Of a stretch of 64,000 nucleotides of DNA, positions 33,322 to 41,338 are shown piece after piece. The notes beneath the pieces were generated by a model. The model worked only from the letters and a program-made list of their open reading frames with translations, had not been told where the DNA came from and ran no database searches. Made by a program: the position numbers and the translations under genes. Origin of the DNA: Rhizobium sp. GN54 (GTDB taxonomy: Bacteria > Pseudomonadota > Alphaproteobacteria > Rhizobiales > Rhizobiaceae); the NCBI RefSeq assembly GCF_021026345.1, contig NZ_JAJNCZ010000008.1, forward strand, positions 1-64,000, given 5' to 3'. The stretch's first letter is position 1, and each line of letters starts with the position of its first letter.

Positions 33322-35061
33322 ATGAAGAAGAAAGCGGAATGGCCGCGCAGGCTGAGGTCACAGGAGTGGTACGGCGGCACGAGCCGCGACGTGATCTATC
33401 ACCGCGGCTGGATGAAGAACCAGGGATATCCGCACGACCTGTTCGACGGGCGCCCGGTGATCGGCATCCTCAATACCTGGTCGGATCTGACGCCCTGCAA
33501 CGGCCATCTGCGCGAACTCGCCGAGAAGGTGAAGGCGGGCGTGTGGGAGGCCGGCGGCTTCCCGGTCGAGGTGCCGGTGTTCTCGGCTTCCGAAAACACC
33601 TTCCGCCCGACGGCGATGATGTACCGCAACCTCGCAGCCCTCGCGGTCGAGGAAGCGATCCGCGGCCAGCCGATGGACGGCTGCGTGCTGATGGTCGGCT
33701 GCGACAAGACCACGCCGTCGCTCCTGATGGGTGCCGCCTCCGTCGACCTGCCCTCGATCGTCGTCACCGGCGGGCCGATGCTGAACGGCTATTTCCGCGG
33801 TGAGCGCGTCGGTTCGGGCACGCATCTGTGGAAGTTCTCCGAGATGGTGAAGGCCGGCGAGATGACCCAGGCCGAGTTCCTCGAGGCCGAGGCCTCGATG
33901 AGCCGCTCGACGGGCACCTGCAACACGATGGGCACCGCCTCCACCATGGCCTCCATGGCCGAGGCGCTCGGCATGGCGCTGTCCGGCAACGCCGCGATCC
34001 CGGCGGTCGATTCCCGCCGCAAGGTGATGGCGCAGATGACCGGCCGGCGGATCGTCCAGATGGTCAAGGACGACCTCAAGCCCTCCGACGTCCTGACGAA
34101 GCAGGCCTTCGAGAACGCCATCCGCACCAATGCGGCGATCGGCGGCTCGACCAATGCCGTGATCCACCTTCTCGCGATTGCCGGCCGCGTCGGCATCGAC
34201 CTGACGCTGGACGACTGGGACCGCTGCGGCCGCGACGTGCCGACCATCGTCAACCTGATGCCGTCCGGCAAGTACCTGATGGAAGAGTTCTTCTACGCCG
34301 GCGGCCTGCCGGTGGTGCTAAAGCGGCTGGGCGAGGCCGGCCTCCTGCACAAGGACGCGCTGACGGTGTCCGGCGAAGTCATGTGGGACGAGGTCAAGGA
34401 CGTCGTCAACTGGAACGAGGACGTGATCCTGCCGGCCGAAAAGGCGCTGACGCAGTCGGGCGGCATCGTCGTCGTACGCGGCAATCTCGCGCCGAAGGGC
34501 GCGGTGCTGAAGCCGTCGGCCGCCTCGCCGCATCTCCTGACGCATCGCGGCCGAGCCGTCGTGTTCGAGGACATCGACGACTACAAGGCCAAGATCAACG
34601 ACGACGCTCTCGACATCGACGAGACCTGCGTCATGGTCATGAAGAACTGCGGGCCGAAGGGCTATCCCGGCATGGCCGAGGTCGGCAACATGGGGCTTCC
34701 GCCAAAGGTGCTCAAGAAGGGCATCACCGACATGGTGCGCATCTCCGATGCCCGCATGTCCGGCACCGCCTACGGCACCGTCGTGCTGCACACCTCGCCG
34801 GAAGCCGCCGTCGGCGGGCCGCTCGCGGTGGTGAAGAACGGCGACATGATCGAGCTGGACGTGCCGAACCGGCGCCTGCATCTCGACATTTCCGACGAAG
34901 AACTGGCGCGGCGGCTTTCCGAATGGAAGCCGAACCACGAACTGCCGACGTCCGGCTACGCCTGGCTGCACCAGCAGCACGTCCAGGGCGCCGACACCGG
35001 CGCCGACCTCGACTTCCTCAAGGGATGTCGCGGAAGCGCGGTCGGCAAGGACAGCCATTGA
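33322..35061 (+). CDS. Sugar acid dehydratase, L-arabinonate dehydratase type (IlvD/Edd family)
   Basis: This 579-residue iron-sulfur dehydratase carries the IlvD/Edd cluster cysteines (PCNGHLRE near 58, GCDKTTPS near 127, TGTCNTMGTAS near 197), NAAIGGSTNAVIH and the C-terminal GMPEMAEVGN-like GYPGMAEVGNMGLP and RISDARMSGTAYGTVVLH. It turns L-arabinonate (or D-galactonate/D-fuconate) into 2-keto-3-deoxy acid. Length and motifs fit the arabinonate/xylonate subgroup. It is the last gene of the chvE operon and ends at a hairpin. Confidence 0.88.
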   Translation: MKKKAEWPRRLRSQEWYGGTSRDVIYHRGWMKNQGYPHDLFDGRPVIGILNTWSDLTPCNGHLRELAEKVKAGVWEAGGFPVEVPVFSASENTFRPTAMMYRNLAALAVEEAIRGQPMDGCVLMVGCDKTTPSLLMGAASVDLPSIVVTGGPMLNGYFRGERVGSGTHLWKFSEMVKAGEMTQAEFLEAEASMSRSTGTCNTMGTASTMASMAEALGMALSGNAAIPAVDSRRKVMAQMTGRRIVQMVKDDLKPSDVLTKQAFENAIRTNAAIGGSTNAVIHLLAIAGRVGIDLTLDDWDRCGRDVPTIVNLMPSGKYLMEEFFYAGGLPVVLKRLGEAGLLHKDALTVSGEVMWDEVKDVVNWNEDVILPAEKALTQSGGIVVVRGNLAPKGAVLKPSAASPHLLTHRGRAVVFEDIDDYKAKINDDALDIDETCVMVMKNCGPKGYPGMAEVGNMGLPPKVLKKGITDMVRISDARMSGTAYGTVVLHTSPEAAVGGPLAVVKNGDMIELDVPNRRLHLDISDEELARRLSEWKPNHELPTSGYAWLHQQHVQGADTGADLDFLKGCRGSAVGKDSH

Positions 35062-35083
35062 CGTGCCACAGGTGGACTGAATT

Positions 35084-35110
35084 CGAGGCGGGGTGGGTAG
35101 TCCCGCCTCG
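35084..35110. terminator. Bidirectional terminator between convergent genes
   Basis: A perfect 9-bp stem (CGAGGCGGG with CCCGCCTCG, 9-base loop) fills the gap between the dehydratase and the convergent hydrolase gene. Confidence 0.7.
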
Positions 35111-35114
35111 ACTC

Positions 35115-36014
35115 TCAGGAATGCCATGGTTTCTGTGATAGATTGAGAATAGCTTCCGCGAAGGCCTTGGGCGCCTCCTGAGGTAGATTGTGACCGGTTC
35201 CCGGCACAATGCGGCGCTCATATGCCGCTTTGAAATGACTTTCATCATGGTCGATCGATGCGGGAGGATCGACGCCATCATCTTCCCCCTGGAGAACGAT
35301 CGTCGGGACGACAATATCCGGCTGTTCCGCCAGGCGAGCTTCAATTTCCGCATATGCAGGATCGCCGGGGATACTGCCGAAGCGATGCTGGTAAGAATGG
35401 ATCACAATGTCCACGAAGTCGGGATTGTCAAAGGCCTCGGCAGTGCGATCAAAGGTCGGGCTATCGAACGACCACGTCGGCGACCAGATCTTCCAGATGA
35501 ATTCACAGATGCCACGGCGGTTCTGAATGAGCGCCGTCCGTCCACGCGCTGAGTGAAAGTAATATTGATACCAGTATCGGGCCTCTTCTTCGGGCGGGAC
35601 GGGATTCCCGGCCCGGGCAATGTTCTGGATATTGTAGCCTGTGCCGCAACTCACCAGTCCACGCACCTTGTCCGGCCATAGAGCGGAGACAATGCACGCG
35701 GCCCGCCCGCCCCAATCATATCCGCCAAGGGTGGCGGCTTCGATGGAAAGGGCGCTCATCAGTTCCAACAAGTCCGCCCCCAAGGCTGCCTGCTCACCGG
35801 AGCGCGGCGACCAATCGGTGAGAAAACGTGTGGCCCCGAAGCCCCGTAGGAATGGGACGATACAGCGATGGCCATGAGCGGCCAGTATCTCCGATACCTC
35901 ATCATAGGCGTGCACATCGTATGGGAAGCCATGTAGCAATACCACCGGCTGCCCGTGAGCAGGGCCTACATCGTTGTAGGCAATCTCCAAAGCTCCGGCG
36001 GGCACGGCCTTCAT
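35115..36014 (-). CDS. Alpha/beta hydrolase with Asp nucleophile
   Basis: This 299-residue protein has HGFP (oxyanion hole, residue 28), the nucleophile elbow GGYDWGG (Asp100), acid region in GEDDGVDPP and a C-terminal His in VPGTGHNLPQEAP. An Asp nucleophile is the mark of epoxide hydrolases, haloalkane dehalogenases and haloacetate dehalogenases rather than esterases. AGGAGGGA precedes ATG 36014. The sequence looks less GC-rich than its neighbours, so it may have been acquired. The substrate cannot be told. Confidence 0.82.
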   Translation of the reverse strand: MKAVPAGALEIAYNDVGPAHGQPVVLLHGFPYDVHAYDEVSEILAAHGHRCIVPFLRGFGATRFLTDWSPRSGEQAALGADLLELMSALSIEAATLGGYDWGGRAACIVSALWPDKVRGLVSCGTGYNIQNIARAGNPVPPEEEARYWYQYYFHSARGRTALIQNRRGICEFIWKIWSPTWSFDSPTFDRTAEAFDNPDFVDIVIHSYQHRFGSIPGDPAYAEIEARLAEQPDIVVPTIVLQGEDDGVDPPASIDHDESHFKAAYERRIVPGTGHNLPQEAPKAFAEAILNLSQKPWHS

Positions 36015-36046
36015 TCCACTTCCCTCCTGCGGCAGAATTCCCTCTC

Positions 36047-36871
36047 TCAGCTCTGGCTCTGCGACTGGCCCTGTCCCGCCGCCTCGACCCTGATCGCGAC
36101 GCTCATCGTCTCGGCCGCCCGTCCGAGGACGAGGCCCGAGACCGGGGCGGCGTCGCCGTAGCAGAGGCCCGTCGCCAGCCGCACGTAGCGGTCGTCGGGG
36201 CAGATGTCGTTGGCGGCATCGAAGCCGATCCATCCGAGGCCCTGGATGTGGACGTCGGCCCAGGCGTGGCTGGCGGTCTGGTCCGTCTGGCCGTCCATCA
36301 GCAGGTAGCCGGAGACGTAGCGGGCCGGCAGGCCGAGCACGCGGGCGGCTGCGATCATCACATGGGCGTGGTCCTGGCAGACGCCGGAGCCCTTCTCCAG
36401 CGCGCGCTCGGCGGTGGTGTCGGCTGCGGTCTCGCCGGCCTTGTAATCGATCGCTTTGTGGATCAGCCCCATCATCGCATGCATGCGGGCGAGTTCGTTT
36501 TCGCCGTCGGTGGCGCGGGCGAGTTCGCGCACCAGCCGGCCGGGCTTGGTCAGCGCCGTCTCGCGCAGGTAGAGCCAGAGCGGAACGAAGCCCTGATGGG
36601 CACCGAAGACGCCGGCGCGGTCTTCCGTGTCGACCTCGCCTTCGGCGACGATGCGGATCGTCGTCTGGTCCGCATTCGTGCTGACGAGATCGACGTGATT
36701 GCCGAAATGGTCGGCGTAGCCCACCTCCACATGCGCGCCGTGCACGGTCGTCCGCCAGTCGCGGACGGTCTGCCCGGGCTGGGTTCTCGGGGTCAGCCGC
36801 AGGCGTTGCAGCGAGTACTGTACCGGCTCGTCATAGGTATAGACGGAGGTGTGGTTGATCTTCAGCCGCAT
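36047..36871 (-). CDS. Transglutaminase-like cysteine protease family protein
   Basis: This 274-residue protein has an N-terminal beta domain (MRLKINHTSVYTYDEPVQYS) and a transglutaminase core with Cys in GSGVCQDHAH (near 158), His in TASHAWADV and Asp in GFDAANDICP, a complete triad. ATG 36871 follows AGGGGACTT; a TTG two codons earlier is less likely. It is encoded 24 bases after the alpha-E gene, with which and the ATP-grasp gene it forms a conserved predicted peptide-modification operon. Confidence 0.85.
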   Translation of the reverse strand: MRLKINHTSVYTYDEPVQYSLQRLRLTPRTQPGQTVRDWRTTVHGAHVEVGYADHFGNHVDLVSTNADQTTIRIVAEGEVDTEDRAGVFGAHQGFVPLWLYLRETALTKPGRLVRELARATDGENELARMHAMMGLIHKAIDYKAGETAADTTAERALEKGSGVCQDHAHVMIAAARVLGLPARYVSGYLLMDGQTDQTASHAWADVHIQGLGWIGFDAANDICPDDRYVRLATGLCYGDAAPVSGLVLGRAAETMSVAIRVEAAGQGQSQSQS

Positions 36872-36895
36872 CTTCAAGTCCCCTGCTGCGCAACG

Positions 36896-37837
36896 CTACT
36901 GATAGAAGCGGTAGCCGTCGGCGATCTCCTGCCCAAGCCTGTTGTTCTGGACTATGAATTCCTCGATGAACTCGTGCAGCCCCTGGTCCATGACGTCTTC
37001 CATCGTCCGGTTCTGCAAAAGCGTCAGCGTCGTCGACGCGGTCTCGTGGGCGGCGTGGGTCTCGCCGTAGGTCTGGCCGAGGACGCAGAGGTTGCTGACG
37101 ATCTTCTCGTAGCTGAAGGCGAGCGAACGCGGCATGCGCGCGTTCAGGATGAGGAAATGGGCGATGTTGGACGGCGTGTACTCGCCGTCGTAGACCCAGC
37201 CGTAGGAGCGATGGGCGGAGACCGATCGCAGGATCGATTCCCACTGCATGTTGTCCAGCGACGAGCCGACCTGCGAGATCGCCGGAAGCAACACGTAGTA
37301 CTTCACGTCGAGGATGCGCGCGGTGTTGTCGGCGCGCTCGATGAAGGTGCCGATGCGGGCGAAGTTGTAGATGTCGTCGCGCAGCATCGTGCCGTGGAAG
37401 GCGCCGCGGATCAGGCCGGCCCGCCGCTTGATCGTCTCGATGATCTCCGGCAGGTCGGTGGAGCGCGCCTTGCGGGCGAGCACGTGCCTGAGCTCGATCC
37501 AGCATTCGTTGACCGCTTCCCAGGTCTCCCGCGTCAGCGCGGTGCGCACCATGCGGGCATTGTTGCGGGCGGCCTCGATGCAGGACATCACGCTGGAGGC
37601 ATTGTTCTTGTCGCGCAGCAGGTAGTCGACCGCATCCATGCTCGAAAGTGCGGCATGGGTCTTGTCGTAGTCCTCGCGCACGCCGGCGCTCTGCAGAACG
37701 CCGTCCCAGTCGTCGTCGCGGCTGTCGCTGCGGGTGAGCGACATGCGCAGGCCGGCATCGATCAGGCGGGCGGTGTTTTCCGCCCGCTCGATGTAGCGGA
37801 ACATCCAGTAAAGTCCGTTTGCGGTTCTGCCCAGCAT
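36896..37837 (-). CDS. Alpha-E domain-containing protein
   Basis: This 313-residue all-helical protein shows the family start MLGRTANGLYWMFRYIERAENTARLID and the repeated 'ER(A)DNTARILD' at about 170. It has charged Glu/Arg helices throughout and ends near VQNNRLGQEIADGYRFYQ. It is always found with circularly permuted ATP-grasp and transglutaminase-like proteins and is predicted to act with them in making or processing a peptide tag (published comparative-genomic inference). It is five bases from the ATP-grasp stop. Confidence 0.9.
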   Translation of the reverse strand: MLGRTANGLYWMFRYIERAENTARLIDAGLRMSLTRSDSRDDDWDGVLQSAGVREDYDKTHAALSSMDAVDYLLRDKNNASSVMSCIEAARNNARMVRTALTRETWEAVNECWIELRHVLARKARSTDLPEIIETIKRRAGLIRGAFHGTMLRDDIYNFARIGTFIERADNTARILDVKYYVLLPAISQVGSSLDNMQWESILRSVSAHRSYGWVYDGEYTPSNIAHFLILNARMPRSLAFSYEKIVSNLCVLGQTYGETHAAHETASTTLTLLQNRTMEDVMDQGLHEFIEEFIVQNNRLGQEIADGYRFYQ

Positions 37838-37842
37838 GGCGC

Positions 37843-39279
37843 TCAGTCCTCCAGAACCCAGGTGTCCTTGGTGCCGCCGCCCTGGCTCGAATTGACCACG
37901 AGCGATCCGGCCTTGAGCGCCACGCGCGTCAGGCCGCCGGGAATGATCTGCACCTTGTCGGACACGAGCACGTAGGGGCGAAGGTCGACGTGGCGTGGCG
38001 CCACGCCCTTGTTGACCAGGATGGGGACGGTGGAGAGCGACAGCGTCGGCTGGGCGATGTAGCTGCCCGGCTTGCTCTTCAGCTTGTCGGCGAACAGCGC
38101 GCGCTCGCGCTTCGTCGCCGTCGGCCCGACCAGCATGCCGTAGCCGCCGGACCCGTGCACCTCCTTCACCACCAGTTCTTCCAGGTGTTCGAGCACGTAT
38201 TGCAGGCTGTCGGGCTCCGAACAGCGCCAGGTCGGCACGTTTTCCAGGATCGCCTTGCGGCCGGTGTAGAACTCGACGATCTCCGGCATGTAGGAATAGA
38301 TCGCCTTGTCGTCGCAGATGCCGGTGCCGGGCGCGTTGGCGATAGTGATGTTGCCGGCGCGGTAGACGTCCATGATGCCGGGAATGCCCAGCGCGGATTC
38401 GGGGCGGAAGGTGAGGGGATCGAGGAAGTCGTCGTCGACGCGGCGGTAGAGCACGTCGATCGCCTCGTAGCCGCGGGTGGTGCGCATCTTCACCTTGCCG
38501 TCGATGACGCGCAGGTCGGAACCTTCCACCAGTTCCACGCCCATCTGGTCCGCCAGGAAGGCATGCTCGTAATAGGCGGAGTTGTAGATGCCGGGCGTGA
38601 GGACCGCGACGCGCGGCCGGCCGCTGCAGCCGGGCGGCGCCAGCGAGGCGAGGCTCTGGCGCAGGAGGTTCGGGTAGTTCTGGACCGGGCGGACCTTGTT
38701 CTGGTGGAACAGTTCCGGAAACATCTGCATCATGGTTTCGCGGTTTTCCAGCATGTAGCTGACGCCGGACGGCGTGCGGGCATTGTCCTCCAGCACGTAG
38801 AACTGGTCTTCGCCGGTGCGCACGATGTCGGTGCCGACGATATGGGTATAGACGCCGCCCGGCGGCTTGAAGCCGATCATCTGCGGCAGGAAGGCCTCGT
38901 TCTTCTCGATCAGCTGGCGCGGCAGGCGACCGGCGCGGATGATCTCCTGCTTGTGGTAGATGTCGTCAAGGAAGGCGTTGAGCGCGATCACCCGCTGCTC
39001 GATGCCCTGGGCCAGCTTGCGCCACTCGCGGCCGGAAATGATGCGGGGGATGAGATCGAAGGGGATGAGCTTTTCGGAGCTATCCGCGTGGCCGTAGACG
39101 GCGAAGGTGATGCCGGTCTTGCGGAAGATGTTCTCGGCGTCCCGGGACTTGGCGATCAGGCGGGCCCGATCCTGACTGGAATACCATTCGTGGTAGTCTT
39201 TGTATGGACGGCGCGGGCTCATGTCCGCATTCATCATTTCGTCAAATGCCAACGGCGTGTTCCCCAATTTTCTCGCCAT
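37843..39279 (-). CDS. Circularly permuted type 2 ATP-grasp protein
   Basis: This 478-residue protein is the first gene of the three-gene operon. It has features of the family: KLIPFDLIPRIISGREW, EDNARTPSGVSYMLENRE, a nucleotide-binding KEVHGSGGYGMLVGP loop, and NSSQGGGTKDTWVLED at the end. ATP-grasp enzymes join a carboxylate to an amine with ATP; here an amide ligase acting on a peptide is predicted. The start at 39279 may be a few codons early, as an in-frame TTG and ATG follow. Product unknown. Confidence 0.9.
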   Translation of the reverse strand: MARKLGNTPLAFDEMMNADMSPRRPYKDYHEWYSSQDRARLIAKSRDAENIFRKTGITFAVYGHADSSEKLIPFDLIPRIISGREWRKLAQGIEQRVIALNAFLDDIYHKQEIIRAGRLPRQLIEKNEAFLPQMIGFKPPGGVYTHIVGTDIVRTGEDQFYVLEDNARTPSGVSYMLENRETMMQMFPELFHQNKVRPVQNYPNLLRQSLASLAPPGCSGRPRVAVLTPGIYNSAYYEHAFLADQMGVELVEGSDLRVIDGKVKMRTTRGYEAIDVLYRRVDDDFLDPLTFRPESALGIPGIMDVYRAGNITIANAPGTGICDDKAIYSYMPEIVEFYTGRKAILENVPTWRCSEPDSLQYVLEHLEELVVKEVHGSGGYGMLVGPTATKRERALFADKLKSKPGSYIAQPTLSLSTVPILVNKGVAPRHVDLRPYVLVSDKVQIIPGGLTRVALKAGSLVVNSSQGGGTKDTWVLED

Positions 39280-39587
39280 TTGAGTACAACGTCATGTGCA
39301 ATGCAAGAACCGTGCACAATCGGCATGCAAAAATCTGGCGGGCGCAAACAAACGGCAATTGCATGCTTTCGGTTCCGCGGGGGTCGCCTGCCGTTACGCT
39401 GCCTTCCGGCACTGACGCCTCCGTTGCCGGCGGCGATGGCCTGAATTGCCCAATAAAAATGCAAATGCCGCCGGCGCAACGCGGCTGAACCTAACGATCA
39501 AGAATATTGCTTTGACCATCAGGCGGCGTCGCCCTATCGCTGGCGCCTTCGATCCCGCAAGGCAGCCCGCAGCCCCATGATACGCGA
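39280..39587. other. Divergent intergenic region
   Basis: About 308 bases between the ATP-grasp operon (leftward) and the EamA gene (rightward). It is AT-richer near 39280-39360, with stretches such as TTGAGTACAACG and TGTGCAATGC that may be promoters for the leftward operon. No gene or long repeat is seen. Confidence 0.5.
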
Positions 39588-40478
39588 ATGACCCTCGACC
39601 GCATTGCTCCGGCCCTCTTCGTGCTGCTCTGGTCCTCCGGCTGGGTGGCGGCAAAATACGGCGGCATCTATTCCGATCCGCTGACCTTCCTCGTCGTGCG
39701 CTATGTCACCGCCGCACTCCTCTTCGCCGCGGTCTGCTGGCTGGCCGGCGTGCGGTGGCCGAGGGGACGGTCGACGGTCATGCACGCGGTGATCTCGGGC
39801 GCCTTCCTGCACGGCTTCTATCTGGGGACGGTCTGGTGGGCGATCGCGCACGGCGTGCCGGCCGCGCTTTCGGGCATCATCGCCGCGTTGCAGCCGCTGA
39901 TGACGGCGCTGGCGGCGCCTTATTTCATCGGCGAGAGGCTGTCGCCGCTGCAGAAGGGCGGCATCTTCCTCGGCTTTGCCGGCGTCGCAATCGCCGTCCT
40001 GCCGAAGCTTCTCGGCACAGGGCATTCGGAGATCCCGGTGTTCCCGGTGGTCATGAACGTGATCGGCATGGTCTCGGTGACCTACGGCACGATCTACCAG
40101 AAGCAGCACCTGCAGACCGGCGACCTCAGAGCGATCGCGACGCTGCAATATGTCGGTGCGGCTGCCGTCACGCTGCCTTTCGCGCTGGCGCTGGAGCCGT
40201 TCCGGGTGGAGCTGTCCTTCGGCTTCGTGGCGCTCCTGCTCTGGTCGGTGGTCGGCATCTCGATGGGGGCGATCCTGCTGCTGCTCTATCTTCTGCGTCG
40301 TGGCCAGGTGTCGCGCGCCGCCTCGCTGATCTACCTGGTGCCGCCGCTCGCCGCCGTCCAGGCCGCCATCATCTTCGGTGAAGAGCTGACGCTGCCGATG
40401 ATCCTCGGCACCCTCGTCGTCGTCGCCGGCGTCTATCTCGCCAACCGCAGGGACAGGCAGGTGGTATCGGCGGAATAG
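39588..40478 (+). CDS. DMT/EamA-family transporter
   Basis: This 296-residue inner-membrane protein has ten hydrophobic spans in two EamA repeats (first FVLLWSSGWVAAKYGG, second from VIGMVSVTYGTIYQKQHLQ). The family exports metabolites or amino acids; substrate unknown. No operon partner: the next gene is 146 bases away and of another family. The ATG has no strong ribosome binding site. Confidence 0.87.
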   Translation: MTLDRIAPALFVLLWSSGWVAAKYGGIYSDPLTFLVVRYVTAALLFAAVCWLAGVRWPRGRSTVMHAVISGAFLHGFYLGTVWWAIAHGVPAALSGIIAALQPLMTALAAPYFIGERLSPLQKGGIFLGFAGVAIAVLPKLLGTGHSEIPVFPVVMNVIGMVSVTYGTIYQKQHLQTGDLRAIATLQYVGAAAVTLPFALALEPFRVELSFGFVALLLWSVVGISMGAILLLLYLLRRGQVSRAASLIYLVPPLAAVQAAIIFGEELTLPMILGTLVVVAGVYLANRRDRQVVSAE

Positions 40479-40623
40479 GACGGCGGGCGGGTCAGCGGGC
40501 CGCCACCGGCAATTGCATTCGCGGCAAAATTCCCTACCCTGCGGCGGCCGGATGCCGCATCCGGGCGATCGCCGGTGTCCGGACGGCGGCGGGGGTGGAG
40601 CCTATCCGGACGGGGGAGCCGAC

Positions 40624-41262
40624 ATGGTTGGAACGACCGTATTTGCGTTTGCACTCGTTGCCTTCATCGGGATCACGACGCCGGGACCAACGGTGCTGCT
40701 GGCGCTTTCGAACGGATCGCGCTTCGGGGTGCGACGCGCCTGCCTCGGCATGGTCGGTGCGGTGCTGTCGGACTTCGTGCTGATCGGTGCGGTCGCGCTC
40801 GGCCTCGGGGCGCTGCTTGCCGCGTCCGAATTCTGGTTTTCGGTCGTCAAGTGGCTCGGCGCCGGCTATCTCGCCTTCCTCGGTGTCATGCTCCTTCGTT
40901 CGAAGGGCACGCTCGACGCCGCGCTGCAGCCGGTGGACAGCACAACAGACACCGGGACATCCCGGTCGATCTTCCTCAAGAGCTTCCTCGTCGCGGTGAC
41001 GAACCCGAAGGGCTATCTGTTCTTCTCGGCCTTCCTGCCGCAGTTCATCGATCCGGCGGCGGCGCAGGCCCAGCAATACCTGGTGCTTGCGATCGTCTTT
41101 GCCGGCATCGATTTCATCGTCATGTTCGGCTACGCGCTCTTGGGTGCGCAGGCGGTCCGGATGCTGCGCCGGTCGGGCGCCGTCTGGCTCGACCGGATCT
41201 GCGGCGGCGCGCTGCTGGCGCTTGCCGGATCGCTGGCCCTCTATCGGCGCGCAGGGGCGTAG
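40624..41262 (+). CDS. LysE/RhtB-family translocator
   Basis: This 212-residue protein has six hydrophobic helices and the family start (FALVAFIGITTPGPTVLLALSNG) with the conserved GFLxxxTNPKGYLFF-like motif FLVAVTNPKGYLFFSAFLPQF. It probably exports an amino acid or homoserine-lactone-like compound. ATG 40624 is used because the longer ORF start lacks membrane sequence. Confidence 0.88.
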   Translation: MVGTTVFAFALVAFIGITTPGPTVLLALSNGSRFGVRRACLGMVGAVLSDFVLIGAVALGLGALLAASEFWFSVVKWLGAGYLAFLGVMLLRSKGTLDAALQPVDSTTDTGTSRSIFLKSFLVAVTNPKGYLFFSAFLPQFIDPAAAQAQQYLVLAIVFAGIDFIVMFGYALLGAQAVRMLRRSGAVWLDRICGGALLALAGSLALYRRAGA

Positions 41263-41282
41263 AGGCAGGGCCTCGCCAAATG

Positions 41283-41306
41283 AAAACGGCGGGCCAAAGC
41301 CCGCCG
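41283..41306 (-). terminator. Terminator of the DEAD-box helicase gene
   Basis: A perfect 8-bp stem (CGGCGGGC with GCCCGCCG, 4-base loop) followed on the minus strand by TTTTCA, 33 bases after the helicase stop. Confidence 0.85.
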
Positions 41307-41338
41307 CTATTCCGTTCACTTCACAGCGTGTGCCGCAC

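Noticed and set aside
35828-37975. 715-codon plus-strand frame
   Set aside because: It runs antisense to the transglutaminase and alpha-E genes and shows only shadow-type composition.
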